Origin: a bacterium
Lineage (GTDB): Bacteria; Bacillota; Bacilli; Lactobacillales; Streptococcaceae
NCBI GenBank assembly: GCA_905221195.1
Contig: CAJNCF010000001.1
Location: 1-64,000 of the forward strand
Direction: 5' to 3'
Length of the DNA stretch: 64,000 bases
The position numbers were made by a program, and so were the translations under genes. Below the pieces are notes generated by a model, which had not been told where the DNA came from, did not search any database, and was given only the letters and a program-made list of their open reading frames with translations. This document shows positions 19,409 through 28,434 of this stretch, piece after piece. Positions within the stretch are counted from its first letter, which is position 1, and every line of letters starts with the position of its first letter.

Positions 19409-20674
19409 TCAATCAATTTCTTTAATAAACTTAGCAATTTCTTTTACAATCTCAGTAACCAAAGCATTTCCCATAAAAAACATTCTCATTTTATCAGATA
19501 CTTCTACAATAGAACCATCAGATAATTTCTTTTTAGCTGTCCAATCATCTGGGAAATCTTGAAGGCGTTCAGCTTCAATGGGTGTAATTAATCTATATTT
19601 ATTGTTTACAAATAATAAATGTGTAGAACGATTAACAGTTCCTTCGGATGTAAGCATTGTTCGTCCAGGAAGGTTTAAATCATCATAAGGTGACATTCCT
19701 CCTTCTGAATAGATGTATTGATGTCCGTCAGAGGATGTTCGCTCAATTTTTTTAGGTCCTCTAAGATATTGAAATTTTTCCAATTTTGACGAATCAGTTA
19801 AAAAATATTTTTCAGGTACTTTAGATTCATCTTGAAGAATTTCTCCTAGAGTAATCGGATTACCATTGTAGTTAGGTTCTGTATCAATAGAATAGTATTT
19901 TCCATGTCTCATAATTCCTGTATTCCAAACAGTACCAGTAAAAGTATCTGAAACTTCAACTATATCATTTGGTAACTCATAAAATACATGACGATTTTTA
20001 ACTGCTATAGGTTTAATAGGAAATTGTTTCGCAAATAGACCTTGATTGAAAATATAGTCATCATACCTATTATCTTCAAAGGTTTCTTCATTTTTTTCGT
20101 AAAGATTGTCAATTTTTTGAGCAAAAACTGTATCATTTCGATATACGAAAAAGAATACACGACGTCTTCGTTGGCTTCTTCCATACTCAGCAGCATTAAT
20201 AACTCTCCACTCTACAGAATATCCAAGATTATTAAAAGCTGTGAGCATGATTGCAAAATCACGTCCTCTCTGTTTTGAGGGCGCTTTTAAAAGCCTATCC
20301 ACATTTTCCAGAATTAAGTATTTGGGTTTAATGATTTCCGTTGCTCTAATGATTTCCCAAAATAAAACTCCTTTTTTTCCTTCAATACCTTTCTCATTTT
20401 TCTTGCTACGAGCAACAGAGTAATCTTGGCAAGGAAAACCACCGACAATCATATCGGCATCCATTTTGGAAAATTGTTCGTCTGTTATATCAGAGATACT
20501 AATATTGATGTTTTCGCTATTGGGGAAGTGATAATCATAGACCTCAAATGCGTCTTGAGATTTACGAGATGGTTCCCATTGGTTTGCCCATTTTGTTTTA
20601 AAGAGTTGCTTATCGGCATTTTCTAATCCTATCCGAAAACCGCCAACTCCAGCAAATAGTTCGAGAACTTTCAT
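19409..20674 (-). CDS. DNA (cytosine-5) methyltransferase, DpnIII / Sau3AI type
   Basis: 421-residue C5-cytosine methyltransferase with the ordered motifs: motif I LELFAGVGGFRIG (4-16), motif IV catalytic GGFPCQDYS (PCQ at 81-83), motif VI ENVDRLL, motif VIII GRSQRRRRVFF and motif X MGNALV near the end. Its partner at 20791 is a Sau3AI/MutH-fold nuclease, so the predicted target is GATC with the cytosine methylated. The locus, between the thioesterase gene and pbuX, is the pneumococcal Dpn cassette site. DpnIII of the PMEN1 lineage has this type of activity, so this is probably M.DpnIII or a close relative. Low GC is consistent with exchangeable cassette DNA. Confidence 0.85.
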   Translation of the reverse strand: MKVLELFAGVGGFRIGLENADKQLFKTKWANQWEPSRKSQDAFEVYDYHFPNSENINISISDITDEQFSKMDADMIVGGFPCQDYSVARSKKNEKGIEGKKGVLFWEIIRATEIIKPKYLILENVDRLLKAPSKQRGRDFAIMLTAFNNLGYSVEWRVINAAEYGRSQRRRRVFFFVYRNDTVFAQKIDNLYEKNEETFEDNRYDDYIFNQGLFAKQFPIKPIAVKNRHVFYELPNDIVEVSDTFTGTVWNTGIMRHGKYYSIDTEPNYNGNPITLGEILQDESKVPEKYFLTDSSKLEKFQYLRGPKKIERTSSDGHQYIYSEGGMSPYDDLNLPGRTMLTSEGTVNRSTHLLFVNNKYRLITPIEAERLQDFPDDWTAKKKLSDGSIVEVSDKMRMFFMGNALVTEIVKEIAKFIKEID

Positions 20675-20790
20675 CTTTTCTCCTTCATTTTTTTACAGTT
20701 TAATCCATTATATACTATTTTCAATGATTGATCAAGTATTAATGTTTGCTTTAGTTTAATTTGATATAATATAAAAGATAGGAGAAGAAA

Positions 20791-22281
20791 ATGAATCAAA
20801 ACTTATTTAACTATAACGATGAAGATATCGATAGTGTTATTGAATATTCTCACAAATTATTAAATAGAAAATTTTCCGATGTTATGGAAGAGTATAATCG
20901 TTCTCTTTATAAATCATATGACGATTATAATGATAGAGTAGTCTCTGAGGTACAAGATAAAGCAATTAGTATGAAGTCAAAAGGGCAGTATGGAAATTAT
21001 ATTGAAAAATATTTCTATGGTTATCAGCCAAATAGTGACTCGGAAGCTGACTTTGAAAAAATAGGTGTAGAATTAAAAGTTACTCCTTTTAAGATAAACA
21101 AAAATGGGACACTTAGTGCCAAAGAACGACTTGTATTAACAATACTAAACTATATGGAGGAAAATTTAGAGGATTTTTACTCCACTCATTTATGGAAAAA
21201 ATGTGCAAAGATTTTGTTATTGTTTTACAATGGCTTAATTCCTAATCAAACAATGAAGGACTATGTCATTGAAAAAATATTTTTATATGAATGGTTTGAG
21301 GAGGATATGGCAGTCATCCTTGAAGACTATCAGAAGATTACAGATAAAATCAAAAACGGAAGGGCACATGAATTATCAGAATCAGATGGAAACTATTTAT
21401 CAACTTGTACAAAAGGTGCAGGTAAAGGAAAGGATTTAAGACAGCAACCATTTAGTCATGAATTAGCAAAACAAAGAGCTTGGGAATTAAAATCAAGTTA
21501 TATGACCTATCTGATTAATCATAAAATCTTTAACCAATCAGATCAAGAAAGTGTTCTGGCTAATTTTAGGGGTGAGAAAAAATCATTTACAGAGGTTATT
21601 GCAGAGAAGATTCTTTCCTATAAAGGTTTCTCTGAACAAGAGTTATATGATAGATTTGAAGTGAATCCCAAAGCAAAAGGTAAGAATAGTACTCTGATTA
21701 GAAAAATTTTAGGCTTAACAGGGGATTTAGATAAGACTAAAGAATTTCAGAAAGCAAACATGAATTTGAGAGTTATTCGAGTAGATAAGAATAATTTACC
21801 TAAGGAAGACTCTCCATTTAAAACTTATTGTTTTAAAGAATTAGCAGAAACAGATAGTTGGGAATTATCACATGTTTATAATGAAATTTATAATAAACGA
21901 TTCCTCTTCGTTATTTTTAAGGAAATTGAACCTAAGCTATTTGTATTAGATTCTATCAAGTTTTGGGGATTTCAGGATAGACAATTAGAAGAAATACAAA
22001 GAGTATGGCAGGAAACTAGACAAATTATTTCTGACGGAGTTAAATTAACTCAAAATGGTAATAAAGTTTCAACTAATTTTCCTCAAAGTAAGATAAACAG
22101 AATCCTATTTACGAAATTACATGCTACTAATACTTATTATGAAATTGAAAAAGGAAAATTTGTTGGAAAAGGTTCATTATCTGATACGGATGAACTTCCA
22201 AATGGGCGTAGGATTACAAAACACTCCTTTTGGATGCCTAAAAAGTTTATAAAAGAAATATTAGATGGGAATTGGGATTGA
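20791..22281 (+). CDS. Type II restriction endonuclease, Sau3AI/MutH family (DpnIII-like)
   Basis: 496-residue protein with an N-terminal MutH/Sau3AI nuclease domain: NYIEKYFYGYQPNSDSEADF followed by VELKVTPFK supplies the D87...E94-x-K96 catalytic cluster, matching the MutH D-E-K spacing. The C-terminal half is the second, regulatory MutH-like domain found in Sau3AI. It should cut unmethylated GATC. It is divergent from its methyltransferase gene, with a 116-nt AT-rich intergenic region and RBS AGGAGAAG. Confidence 0.88.
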   Translation: MNQNLFNYNDEDIDSVIEYSHKLLNRKFSDVMEEYNRSLYKSYDDYNDRVVSEVQDKAISMKSKGQYGNYIEKYFYGYQPNSDSEADFEKIGVELKVTPFKINKNGTLSAKERLVLTILNYMEENLEDFYSTHLWKKCAKILLLFYNGLIPNQTMKDYVIEKIFLYEWFEEDMAVILEDYQKITDKIKNGRAHELSESDGNYLSTCTKGAGKGKDLRQQPFSHELAKQRAWELKSSYMTYLINHKIFNQSDQESVLANFRGEKKSFTEVIAEKILSYKGFSEQELYDRFEVNPKAKGKNSTLIRKILGLTGDLDKTKEFQKANMNLRVIRVDKNNLPKEDSPFKTYCFKELAETDSWELSHVYNEIYNKRFLFVIFKEIEPKLFVLDSIKFWGFQDRQLEEIQRVWQETRQIISDGVKLTQNGNKVSTNFPQSKINRILFTKLHATNTYYEIEKGKFVGKGSLSDTDELPNGRRITKHSFWMPKKFIKEILDGNWD

Positions 22282-22310
22282 TAGTATTTACAATCAATTT
22301 GGGATAAACA

Positions 22311-22335
22311 AAAAAAGAGGCGCACACCTCTTTTT
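22311..22335. terminator. Bidirectional terminator between the nuclease gene and pbuX
   Basis: AAAAAAGAGG-CGCACA-CCTCTTTTT hairpin between convergent genes; nearly the same sequence as the terminator at 19370, so the cassette is flanked by similar hairpins. Confidence 0.88.
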
Positions 22336-22336
22336 C

Positions 22337-23599
22337 TTATTTCTTTTTATGATTTAATACGGCATTGAGTACTATGGCGAGTAGGCTGGCTACGACGATT
22401 CCGTTTGAGAAGAACATTTGGAAGGCTGTTGGCATGCTGACAAAGAGATTACTGTTGTTGAGTCCGACACCTGCAGAGATTGAAACTGCTGCGATAAGGA
22501 AGTTATGTTCATTGTTAGCAAAGTCAACACGGGCGAGGATTTGCATCCCTTGAATCGATACAAAACCAAACATCACTAGCATGGCACCACCGAGGACAGG
22601 GCTCGGAATGATTTGGGCAAGGGCACCAAACTTAGGAAGAAGTCCAAGGAGAATTAGGAAACCAGCTGCGTAGTAGATTGGCAGACGAGTCTTGATACCT
22701 GACAGTTTAACCAAGCCAACGTTTTGTGAGAATCCTGTGTAAGGGAAGGTATTAAAGATACCACCGAGAAGAACGGCCAGACCTTCTGCACGATAACCGT
22801 TACGAAGACGTGTGCTGTTGATTGGATCATTAGTGATATCTGAAAGAGCTAGGTAAACACCGGTAGACTCAACCATAGAAACGGTTGCGATGATACACAT
22901 CATCACGATTGATGAAATTTCAAAGGTTGGTGTTCCAAAGTAGAGAGGTGTAGGAATATGTACGATAGGAGCTGCAGCGACAGGTGAGAAATCAACCAAG
23001 CCCATAGAGGCAGCAATAGCAGTTCCAACTACTAGACCAATCAAAATAGAGATAGATTTGATAAATCCTTTTGTAAAGATATTGATCAAGAGGATGATCA
23101 CAACGGTAATAGCTGCTAAGAGTAAGCTTTGTCCTGTTGGTTCAGGGACGTTATTTCCCATGTTCCCAATAGCTACAGGAATTAAGGTCAAACCGATTGT
23201 AGTGATGACAGATCCTGTTACGATAGAAGGAAAGAGATCGGCTATTTTTGCGAAGACTCCTGAGACAAGAACTACGTAAATACCTGATGCAATTAAAGCA
23301 CCAAACATAGCGCCACTACCATGACTTTGTCCAATCATAATCAGAGGAGCAACTGATTGGAAGGCAACTCCAAGAACGATAGGAAGCCCGATACCAAAGT
23401 GCTTGTTGAGTTGAAGTTGGAGGAAGGTAGCTACTCCACACATGAAGATATCTGTTGAAATTAAGTAGGTCAACTGTTCAGTTGAGTATCCCAGAGATGT
23501 TGCAATGATAATAGGTACAAGGATAGAACCTGAGTACATTGCGAGGAGATGTTGAAGCCCTAAAATGGCGGCTTGCGAATGTTTTTCTTGAGTTTGCAT
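22337..23599 (-). CDS. pbuX: Xanthine permease PbuX (NCS2 family)
   Basis: 420-residue NCS2/uracil-xanthine permease with about 14 membrane segments, including the conserved VESTGVYLAL region in the eighth helix and the GTVITTIGLTLIPV-like helix. It imports xanthine for salvage by Xpt, encoded just upstream; the xpt stop codon and the pbuX start codon overlap. Both are controlled by the purine riboswitch at 24243-24385. Confidence 0.92.
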   Translation of the reverse strand: MQTQEKHSQAAILGLQHLLAMYSGSILVPIIIATSLGYSTEQLTYLISTDIFMCGVATFLQLQLNKHFGIGLPIVLGVAFQSVAPLIMIGQSHGSGAMFGALIASGIYVVLVSGVFAKIADLFPSIVTGSVITTIGLTLIPVAIGNMGNNVPEPTGQSLLLAAITVVIILLINIFTKGFIKSISILIGLVVGTAIAASMGLVDFSPVAAAPIVHIPTPLYFGTPTFEISSIVMMCIIATVSMVESTGVYLALSDITNDPINSTRLRNGYRAEGLAVLLGGIFNTFPYTGFSQNVGLVKLSGIKTRLPIYYAAGFLILLGLLPKFGALAQIIPSPVLGGAMLVMFGFVSIQGMQILARVDFANNEHNFLIAAVSISAGVGLNNSNLFVSMPTAFQMFFSNGIVVASLLAIVLNAVLNHKKK

Positions 23600-24180
23600 T
23601 AGAGATCTGCCTCCTTAAAAATAACTTGACCATTTTCAAAACGATCCAAACGAGCGAGTGATAGGACAGGATAGCCTGCTTTTTCAAGCAAATCACGGCC
23701 ATCTTGGAAAGATTTTTCAATCACAATACCGATAGCTTCGACTGTTGCTCCAGCCTGTTCGATGATTTGAATCAAGCCTTTAGCAGCTTGGCCGTTAGCA
23801 AGGAAATCGTCGATAATCAAGACCTTGTCCTCTGGTGAGAGGAATTTTCCAGCGATAGAAACGGTGCTGGTCACTTGCTTGGTAAAGGAGTAAACTTGGG
23901 CAGTTAAGATGCCTTCGTTCATAGTGATGTTCTTAGCTTTTTTGGCAAAAATCATGGGAACGCTTAAGGCTTCAGCTGTAAAAATAGCTGGGGCAATACC
24001 TGACGCTTCAATGGTCACGACCTTGGTAATACCAGCAGAAGCAAATTTTTCCGCAAAAACCTTACCGACTTCTCGCATCAGGCTAAAGTCAACTTGGTGG
24101 GTTAAAAAGGAATCTACCTTGAGAATGTTGTCACCCAAGATGTGCCCATCCTTGAGGATGCGCTCTTCTAATAATTTCAT
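23599..24180 (-). CDS. xpt: Xanthine phosphoribosyltransferase Xpt
   Basis: 193-residue type I phosphoribosyltransferase converting xanthine and PRPP to XMP. The PRPP-binding motif [13 protein letters not shown] is clear, as is the N-terminal [21 protein letters not shown] signature of Xpt. First gene of xpt-pbuX, 60 nt behind the riboswitch terminator. Confidence 0.94.
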   Translation of the reverse strand: MKLLEERILKDGHILGDNILKVDSFLTHQVDFSLMREVGKVFAEKFASAGITKVVTIEASGIAPAIFTAEALSVPMIFAKKAKNITMNEGILTAQVYSFTKQVTSTVSIAGKFLSPEDKVLIIDDFLANGQAAKGLIQIIEQAGATVEAIGIVIEKSFQDGRDLLEKAGYPVLSLARLDRFENGQVIFKEADL

Positions 24181-24242
24181 AAGACCTCCTAAAGTCTAAA
24201 AGATGCTTCAATTGCTTGTTTAGAGTTTCTAGTAAGAAATTG

Positions 24243-24385
24243 AAAAAAGACCTACTTAATCTCTAAGTAAGTCCCTAAATAGGCATGGCAAAAACGACCA
24301 TACCTCCAAGCTAACTTACTTATTGTTAGGTGTTCCGGCACCTTGTAGAAACGTCGTGCCAATTCACGACATAAACAAGTAAAAC
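24243..24385 (-). ncRNA. Purine (guanine/xanthine-operon) riboswitch with terminator
   Basis: On the minus strand, P1 strands ACTTGTT and AATAAGT enclose two hairpins (GTCGTG/CACGAC and AGGTG/CACCT) with the hallmark GTTTCTAC junction and GCCGGAA loop of purine aptamers. Downstream, GACTTACTT...AAGTAGGTC followed by TTTTTT (24243-24273) forms the terminator; P1's 3' strand can pair with it as antiterminator. Guanine binding should shut off xpt-pbuX. The J3/1 segment (AACAATAAG) is somewhat divergent from the Bacillus consensus. Confidence 0.88.
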
Positions 24386-24547
24386 GATATTCAATTTTAA
24401 ATAGTCTTGTGCCAATGTTTTTATTTTACACTAAAAAACTTTAGAAATCAAATATTTTGTTTGTTTTTTTGATTAAAAAACGAACAAATAGAAGAGAAAT
24501 GGGCTAAAAACTCAGTTATTAGCAAACGTTTAGAAGTTTTTTATCAT

Positions 24548-24595
24548 AAAAGGCATATTATCAAGATTTTTCAAGACCTGACAATATGCCTTTTT
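24548..24595. terminator. Hairpin downstream of the VOC gene
   Basis: AAAAGGCATATT (24548-24559) pairs with AATATGCCTTTT (24583-24594); placed between the end of the minus-strand VOC gene and the riboswitch promoter region. Apart from this hairpin and the riboswitch, the interval 24386-24614 shows no gene. Confidence 0.7.
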
Positions 24596-24614
24596 CTGAT
24601 TTGAAAGATTTTTT

Positions 24615-25001
24615 CTATTCGCTAAATCTTAAAAAATAGCCATCTGGATCCAAAACTGCAAATTCATGGGGATATATAAAGCTATCTCCTACTCGAAATT
24701 CTCTTTTTGTCAGGGGACGATGGATAGGATAGTCAGCTTCCAGTAGTTTTTGGTGGAGCTGAGGAACATCTGCAATGCCAAAGGAAATATTGACACCGCG
24801 CCCGAAAGGATAGGTCAGCTGAGCTAATTCTTCTGCGCTGCCTTCTTCTAGCATCAGTTGGCAGTCTTCAAGCGAGAGAAAGAGAAATTTCTCCTCTGGA
24901 CGCTCGTATTCGACAGAGAATCCTAGCAGGTCGCAGTAGAAGTGGCGTGATTTTTCGATGTCAGATACTACAAATTCAGGAATGACAGCTTGATAGTCCA
25001 T
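24615..25001 (-). CDS. VOC-superfamily (glyoxalase/bleomycin-resistance-like) protein
   Basis: 128-residue protein with the paired beta-alpha-beta-beta-beta modules of the vicinal oxygen chelate fold: VVSDIEKSRHFYCDLLGFSV at the start and FAVLDPDGYFLRF near the end. It resembles bleomycin-binding-type proteins. Function unknown; it sits 11 nt behind exoA and is probably cotranscribed with it. Confidence 0.82.
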   Translation of the reverse strand: MDYQAVIPEFVVSDIEKSRHFYCDLLGFSVEYERPEEKFLFLSLEDCQLMLEEGSAEELAQLTYPFGRGVNISFGIADVPQLHQKLLEADYPIHRPLTKREFRVGDSFIYPHEFAVLDPDGYFLRFSE

Positions 25002-25012
25002 TCGCTTTCTCC

Positions 25013-25840
25013 TTAGAGTTCAATCTCCATGACAATGGGTGTATGGTCTTGGCGCGCACCGGAGTCAATCATGTCAGACTTGGTCACATTGTCAGCCACG
25101 CGGTTGCTTGTCAGCCAGTAGTCGATTCTCCAGCCTGTATTGTTGATTTTAGAAGTTTTGCTACGTTGTGCCCACCAAGTGTAACGTTCTGGAACATCGC
25201 CATGAACATGACGGAAGGTGTCTGTAAATCCAGTTGCTAAAAGGTTGGTAAATCCAGCACGTTCCTCGTCAGTAAATCCAGGTGAACGGCGGTTGCTAGC
25301 AGGATTTGCAAGGTCGATTTCATTGTGGGCTACGTTATAGTCACCGGTCGCAAGGACTGGTTTTTCTTTGTCTAGTTCAGCCAAATACTCCGCATATTTG
25401 ACATCCCAGACTTGACGTTCTTCCAAGCGTTTGAGGCCGTCGCCAGCGTTTGGAGTGTAAACTTGGGTCACGAAAAATTTATCAAATTCTAGAGTGATGA
25501 TACGACCTTCCAAGTCCATGGTAGAAGGAGCACCGATTTCTGGGAAAGTGACAGTGGGTGTAAGTTCTTTCTTATAAAGGAACATGGTTCCAGCATAGCC
25601 TTTGCGGGCAGGCTCTTGGGAAGAGCGCCACGTATTTTCGTAGCTTGGGAAGAGTTCCTCTAAAATTTCCAAGTGTTTCTTTGTAGGACCCTTGGCAGAA
25701 AGCTTGGTTTCTTGGATAGCGATAATATCAGCATTTTCAGCGACCAAGGTTTGTAGGACTTCTTGGGACAATTTCGCGCGTGCTGAGTCACTAGTTAGGG
25801 CTGCGTTGAGGGAATCAATATTCCATGAGATGAGTTTCAT
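25013..25840 (-). CDS. exoA: Exodeoxyribonuclease III / AP endonuclease ExoA
   Basis: 275-residue Xth-family enzyme that cuts DNA 5' of abasic sites in base-excision repair. Conserved motifs: MKLISWNIDSLNA, QETKLS (metal-binding glutamate), GDYNVAH and the C-terminal DHTPI histidine. Length and motif order are normal for pneumococcal ExoA. Confidence 0.95.
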   Translation of the reverse strand: MKLISWNIDSLNAALTSDSARAKLSQEVLQTLVAENADIIAIQETKLSAKGPTKKHLEILEELFPSYENTWRSSQEPARKGYAGTMFLYKKELTPTVTFPEIGAPSTMDLEGRIITLEFDKFFVTQVYTPNAGDGLKRLEERQVWDVKYAEYLAELDKEKPVLATGDYNVAHNEIDLANPASNRRSPGFTDEERAGFTNLLATGFTDTFRHVHGDVPERYTWWAQRSKTSKINNTGWRIDYWLTSNRVADNVTKSDMIDSGARQDHTPIVMEIEL

Positions 25841-25960
25841 AAAGTTACCTTTTTCATTCAGATTATAGATTTTATTATACCAAAAAAAGGTTTATTTCCC
25901 CAACGTATGGTTTGAAAAATTACTCTTTAGACTTTATCCTGAGAAAATAAAAATTCCCTA

Positions 25961-26041
25961 AACTATTTAGAAAAAATTCTAAATAGTTCTTGTGTTTAGA
26001 ATAGAAAGGTGTATAATGTTATTTAGAAAAACATCTAAATA
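25961..26041 (+). promoter_or_regulatory. Promoter and operators of the CPBP-SdpR-SdpI operon
   Basis: A perfect 12-bp inverted repeat (25961-25972 and 25977-25988, arms AACTATTTAGAA / TTCTAAATAGTT, 4-nt spacer) and a second repeat ATTTAGA-N6-TCTAAAT (26021-26040) flank a promoter with TTGTGT (25990-25995), a 16-nt spacer and TATAAT (26012-26017). The shared ATTTAGA half-site suggests binding by the ArsR/SdpR-type repressor encoded in the operon. Confidence 0.65.
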
Positions 26042-26059
26042 GAAAGTGAAGTTACATAT

Positions 26060-26959
26060 ATGTCAAATAAGATAACAATCCTTCTTTTTGTGGTCTTGGA
26101 TTATGCCCTTGCTTGGATAATATGGTTGGCACTATGGTTAAGTGGTGTTGGTCTAAATTCTTCATGGAGTCAACTTGCTAGTATTGTAGCCATGTGGATG
26201 CCTGCACTTGCAGTCTTTATTTTAGGGAAAATCACGAATCAGCCTAGTGGAATCAAATCTAAATTAGTCGTGAATCTCAAGAGCAACTGGCGCTTTTACT
26301 TACTAGCTATCTGGTTACCAGCAGTCATCAGTTTTTTAGGAGCGGGACTTTATTTTCTTGTATTCCCTAGTAATTTCAGCCTTGGTTTTGAATCTATTCA
26401 AGCTATTTTACAAGAAAAAGGAGTCCTTCAATCACCGATTCCCTTATCTTTCTTGGCTTTGATTCAAATCCTAGCTAGTTTGACCTACGCTCCTTTTCTT
26501 AATAGTTTCTTTGCATTGGGAGAGGAAATTGGTTGGCGGGGCTATCTTTATCCAGTGCTAAGAAAACGCTTTTCACTAGTCCAGACTCATGTCTTACTTG
26601 CTCTCATTTGGAGTCTATGGCATTTACCAATCAATTTGCAAGGATATAATTATGGCCTTACTTATTTTGCTTATCCCGTTTTGGGAGTTGTTGCCATGTT
26701 TCTATTTTGTTTTAGCCTAGGAATATTGTTGAGCTGGTTGTTGGAAAAGACTGCTTCTATCTGGGCTTCTGCCCTATTTCATGGGGCAATCAATGCAACT
26801 GCAGGTATTGGGTTACTCTTTCAATTACCAGGAGAAAAAGTTTCAAGCCTCTTGATTTTAGGCCCATCACCGACTGGAATGCTATCAGTTCTACCTTGCT
26901 TATTCTTATCCCTACTAATATTACAAAGGGCAAGGAGGCATTATGAGTTTTGCAAATAG
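26060..26959 (+). CDS. CPBP-family intramembrane metalloprotease
   Basis: 299-residue membrane protein with about eight hydrophobic segments and the CPBP/Abi (CAAX protease and bacteriocin-processing) motifs in order: EEIGWRGYL, then WSLWHLPIN, then FHGAINATAG. These supply the glutamate and histidine residues of the predicted active site. Relatives take part in bacteriocin maturation or self-immunity. Its stop overlaps the next gene's start, linking it to an SdpR-SdpI pair, so a role in tolerance to a membrane-active peptide is a reasonable inference. Confidence 0.85.
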   Translation: MSNKITILLFVVLDYALAWIIWLALWLSGVGLNSSWSQLASIVAMWMPALAVFILGKITNQPSGIKSKLVVNLKSNWRFYLLAIWLPAVISFLGAGLYFLVFPSNFSLGFESIQAILQEKGVLQSPIPLSFLALIQILASLTYAPFLNSFFALGEEIGWRGYLYPVLRKRFSLVQTHVLLALIWSLWHLPINLQGYNYGLTYFAYPVLGVVAMFLFCFSLGILLSWLLEKTASIWASALFHGAINATAGIGLLFQLPGEKVSSLLILGPSPTGMLSVLPCLFLSLLILQRARRHYEFCK

Positions 26960-27230
26960 CTTTAAAGCCTTATCTCATCCAGTTAGGAGAGAGATTTTAA
27001 ATTTACTCAAAGCAGGTAGATTATCTGCAGGAGAAATTGCCAGTCAATTCGAGTTGACTAATGCAACTATTTCACACCATCTCACGATTTTGAAAGCAGC
27101 GGATTTGATTCATGAAATGAAAGAAAAAAACTTTATTTATTATGAGTTAAATACATCGGTTTTAGAGGATATAATGGTTTGGTTAGCAGATCTGAAAGGA
27201 GATCATTTTGATGAAGATAAAAATCAATAA
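26943..27230 (+). CDS. ArsR-type autorepressor, SdpR-like
   Basis: 95-residue winged helix protein: FKALSHPVRREILNLLK then ASQFELTNATISHHLTILK, the recognition helix of the ArsR family, without obvious metal-binding cysteines. In Bacillus, SdpR represses sdpRI until SdpI traps it at the membrane on sensing SdpC toxin. Here it lies between a CPBP protease and SdpI, with RBS AAGGAGG inside the previous gene, and palindromic operators occur at the operon promoter. Confidence 0.85.
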   Translation: MSFANSFKALSHPVRREILNLLKAGRLSAGEIASQFELTNATISHHLTILKAADLIHEMKEKNFIYYELNTSVLEDIMVWLADLKGDHFDEDKNQ

Positions 27231-27852
27231 GAAATTGCTATTATTTACGAGCATTCTCATCCTACTACCTTCTCTTGTAGGTTGTGTTTTCTGGAATCAA
27301 TTACCAGAGGAGATACCCACTCATTTTAATCTACTGGGTCAAGCAGATGGCTACAATCATAAAGTGTTTGCTATCTTTGGCTTACCGACTCTTATGCTTT
27401 TGATGCATTGGTTGCTTCCATTTATAATGATTAAGGATCCTAAATCTAGCAATATCAGTTCAAAAATACAACTTTTGATTTACTGGATTATTCCTTTTGT
27501 ATCTTGTCTATTAATGATTTCTATCTTCGGAGAATCTTTGGGTTATTCCATGATGAGTGGGCTACTAGCTCAGATTTTTATGGGAGTCGTGATGATCGTA
27601 ATTGGAAATTATCTACCAAAAACACACCGAAATTATATAATCGGTATTCGACTACCGTGGACCTTGGAGAATGATGAAAACTGGAGAAAAACGCATCGCC
27701 TAGCTGGAAAAATTTGGGTGTTAGGAGGATTGTTATTGTTTCTAAATTCCTTTGTTCAAATATATGTTTACTGGGTGTTTTTCTTGACACTTCTACTTGT
27801 GGTGTTGATGCCTGGTGTTTATTCTTATCAATTATCAAAATCAGAATCTTGA
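27211..27852 (+). CDS. SdpI-family immunity / signal protein
   Basis: 213-residue membrane protein with an N-terminal DUF1648-type region (PEEIPTHFNLLGQADGY) and the SdpI signature (GIRLPWTLENDENWRKTHRLAG) ahead of the last two helices; about six membrane spans. Homologues give immunity against the SdpC killing peptide and sequester SdpR. Start ATG 27211 follows AAAGGAGA; it overlaps the repressor gene by 20 nt. No SdpC-like toxin gene is visible nearby. Confidence 0.85.
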   Translation: MKIKINKKLLLFTSILILLPSLVGCVFWNQLPEEIPTHFNLLGQADGYNHKVFAIFGLPTLMLLMHWLLPFIMIKDPKSSNISSKIQLLIYWIIPFVSCLLMISIFGESLGYSMMSGLLAQIFMGVVMIVIGNYLPKTHRNYIIGIRLPWTLENDENWRKTHRLAGKIWVLGGLLLFLNSFVQIYVYWVFFLTLLLVVLMPGVYSYQLSKSES

Positions 27853-27978
27853 AATAGCTACTGGAGTCATTAGTTTGAGAAGTTGGTCTGATATGTCTAT
27901 TTCCCCAATGTATGGTTTGAAAAATCACCCTCTTTCGTTTATAATGAAGAATGATTTTATGAAAGGGAGTGAAAATAA

Positions 27979-28434
27979 ATGAAATTTTACTCATATGACT
28001 ATGTCCTTAGCCAAATCAGTCAGCAAAATGGCATCATGATTGGTTTTGGGATTGTGCTCCTAGCTATCACAGGATTTTTTGCTTTTAAGGCTTATCGTGA
28101 TAAAAAGGGGACTAAGTTTCGGGAATTGGTCATGATTTTGGCCTTGACTTTGGTAGCCATGCTTTTGGTGACAATTTCAAAATACCAGACCAATCAAGCC
28201 TCTAACAATCAATTTCAAACTTCACTTCATTTCATAGAGGTTGTTTCCAAAGACTTGGGAGTGGATAAATCAGAAGTTTATGTCAATACTTCTGCAACCA
28301 CTGATGGAGCGCTTGTCAAGGTAGGTTCAGATGTCTACCGTGCCATGAACGGGAGCGAACCAGACAAGTATCTTTTAGAGAAATTAGAATTGCACCAAAC
28401 AGACGCTATTGAATTGGTGGAGGTAAACAAATGA
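27979..28434 (+). CDS. DUF3290-family membrane protein
   Basis: 151 residues: an N-terminal region with two membrane helices, then an extracytoplasmic soluble domain. It overlaps the following DUF421 gene by 4 nt; the pairing DUF3290-DUF421 is common in streptococci and lactobacilli, suggesting one membrane complex of unknown function. RBS AAAGGGAG precedes the ATG. Confidence 0.75.
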   Translation: MKFYSYDYVLSQISQQNGIMIGFGIVLLAITGFFAFKAYRDKKGTKFRELVMILALTLVAMLLVTISKYQTNQASNNQFQTSLHFIEVVSKDLGVDKSEVYVNTSATTDGALVKVGSDVYRAMNGSEPDKYLLEKLELHQTDAIELVEVNK

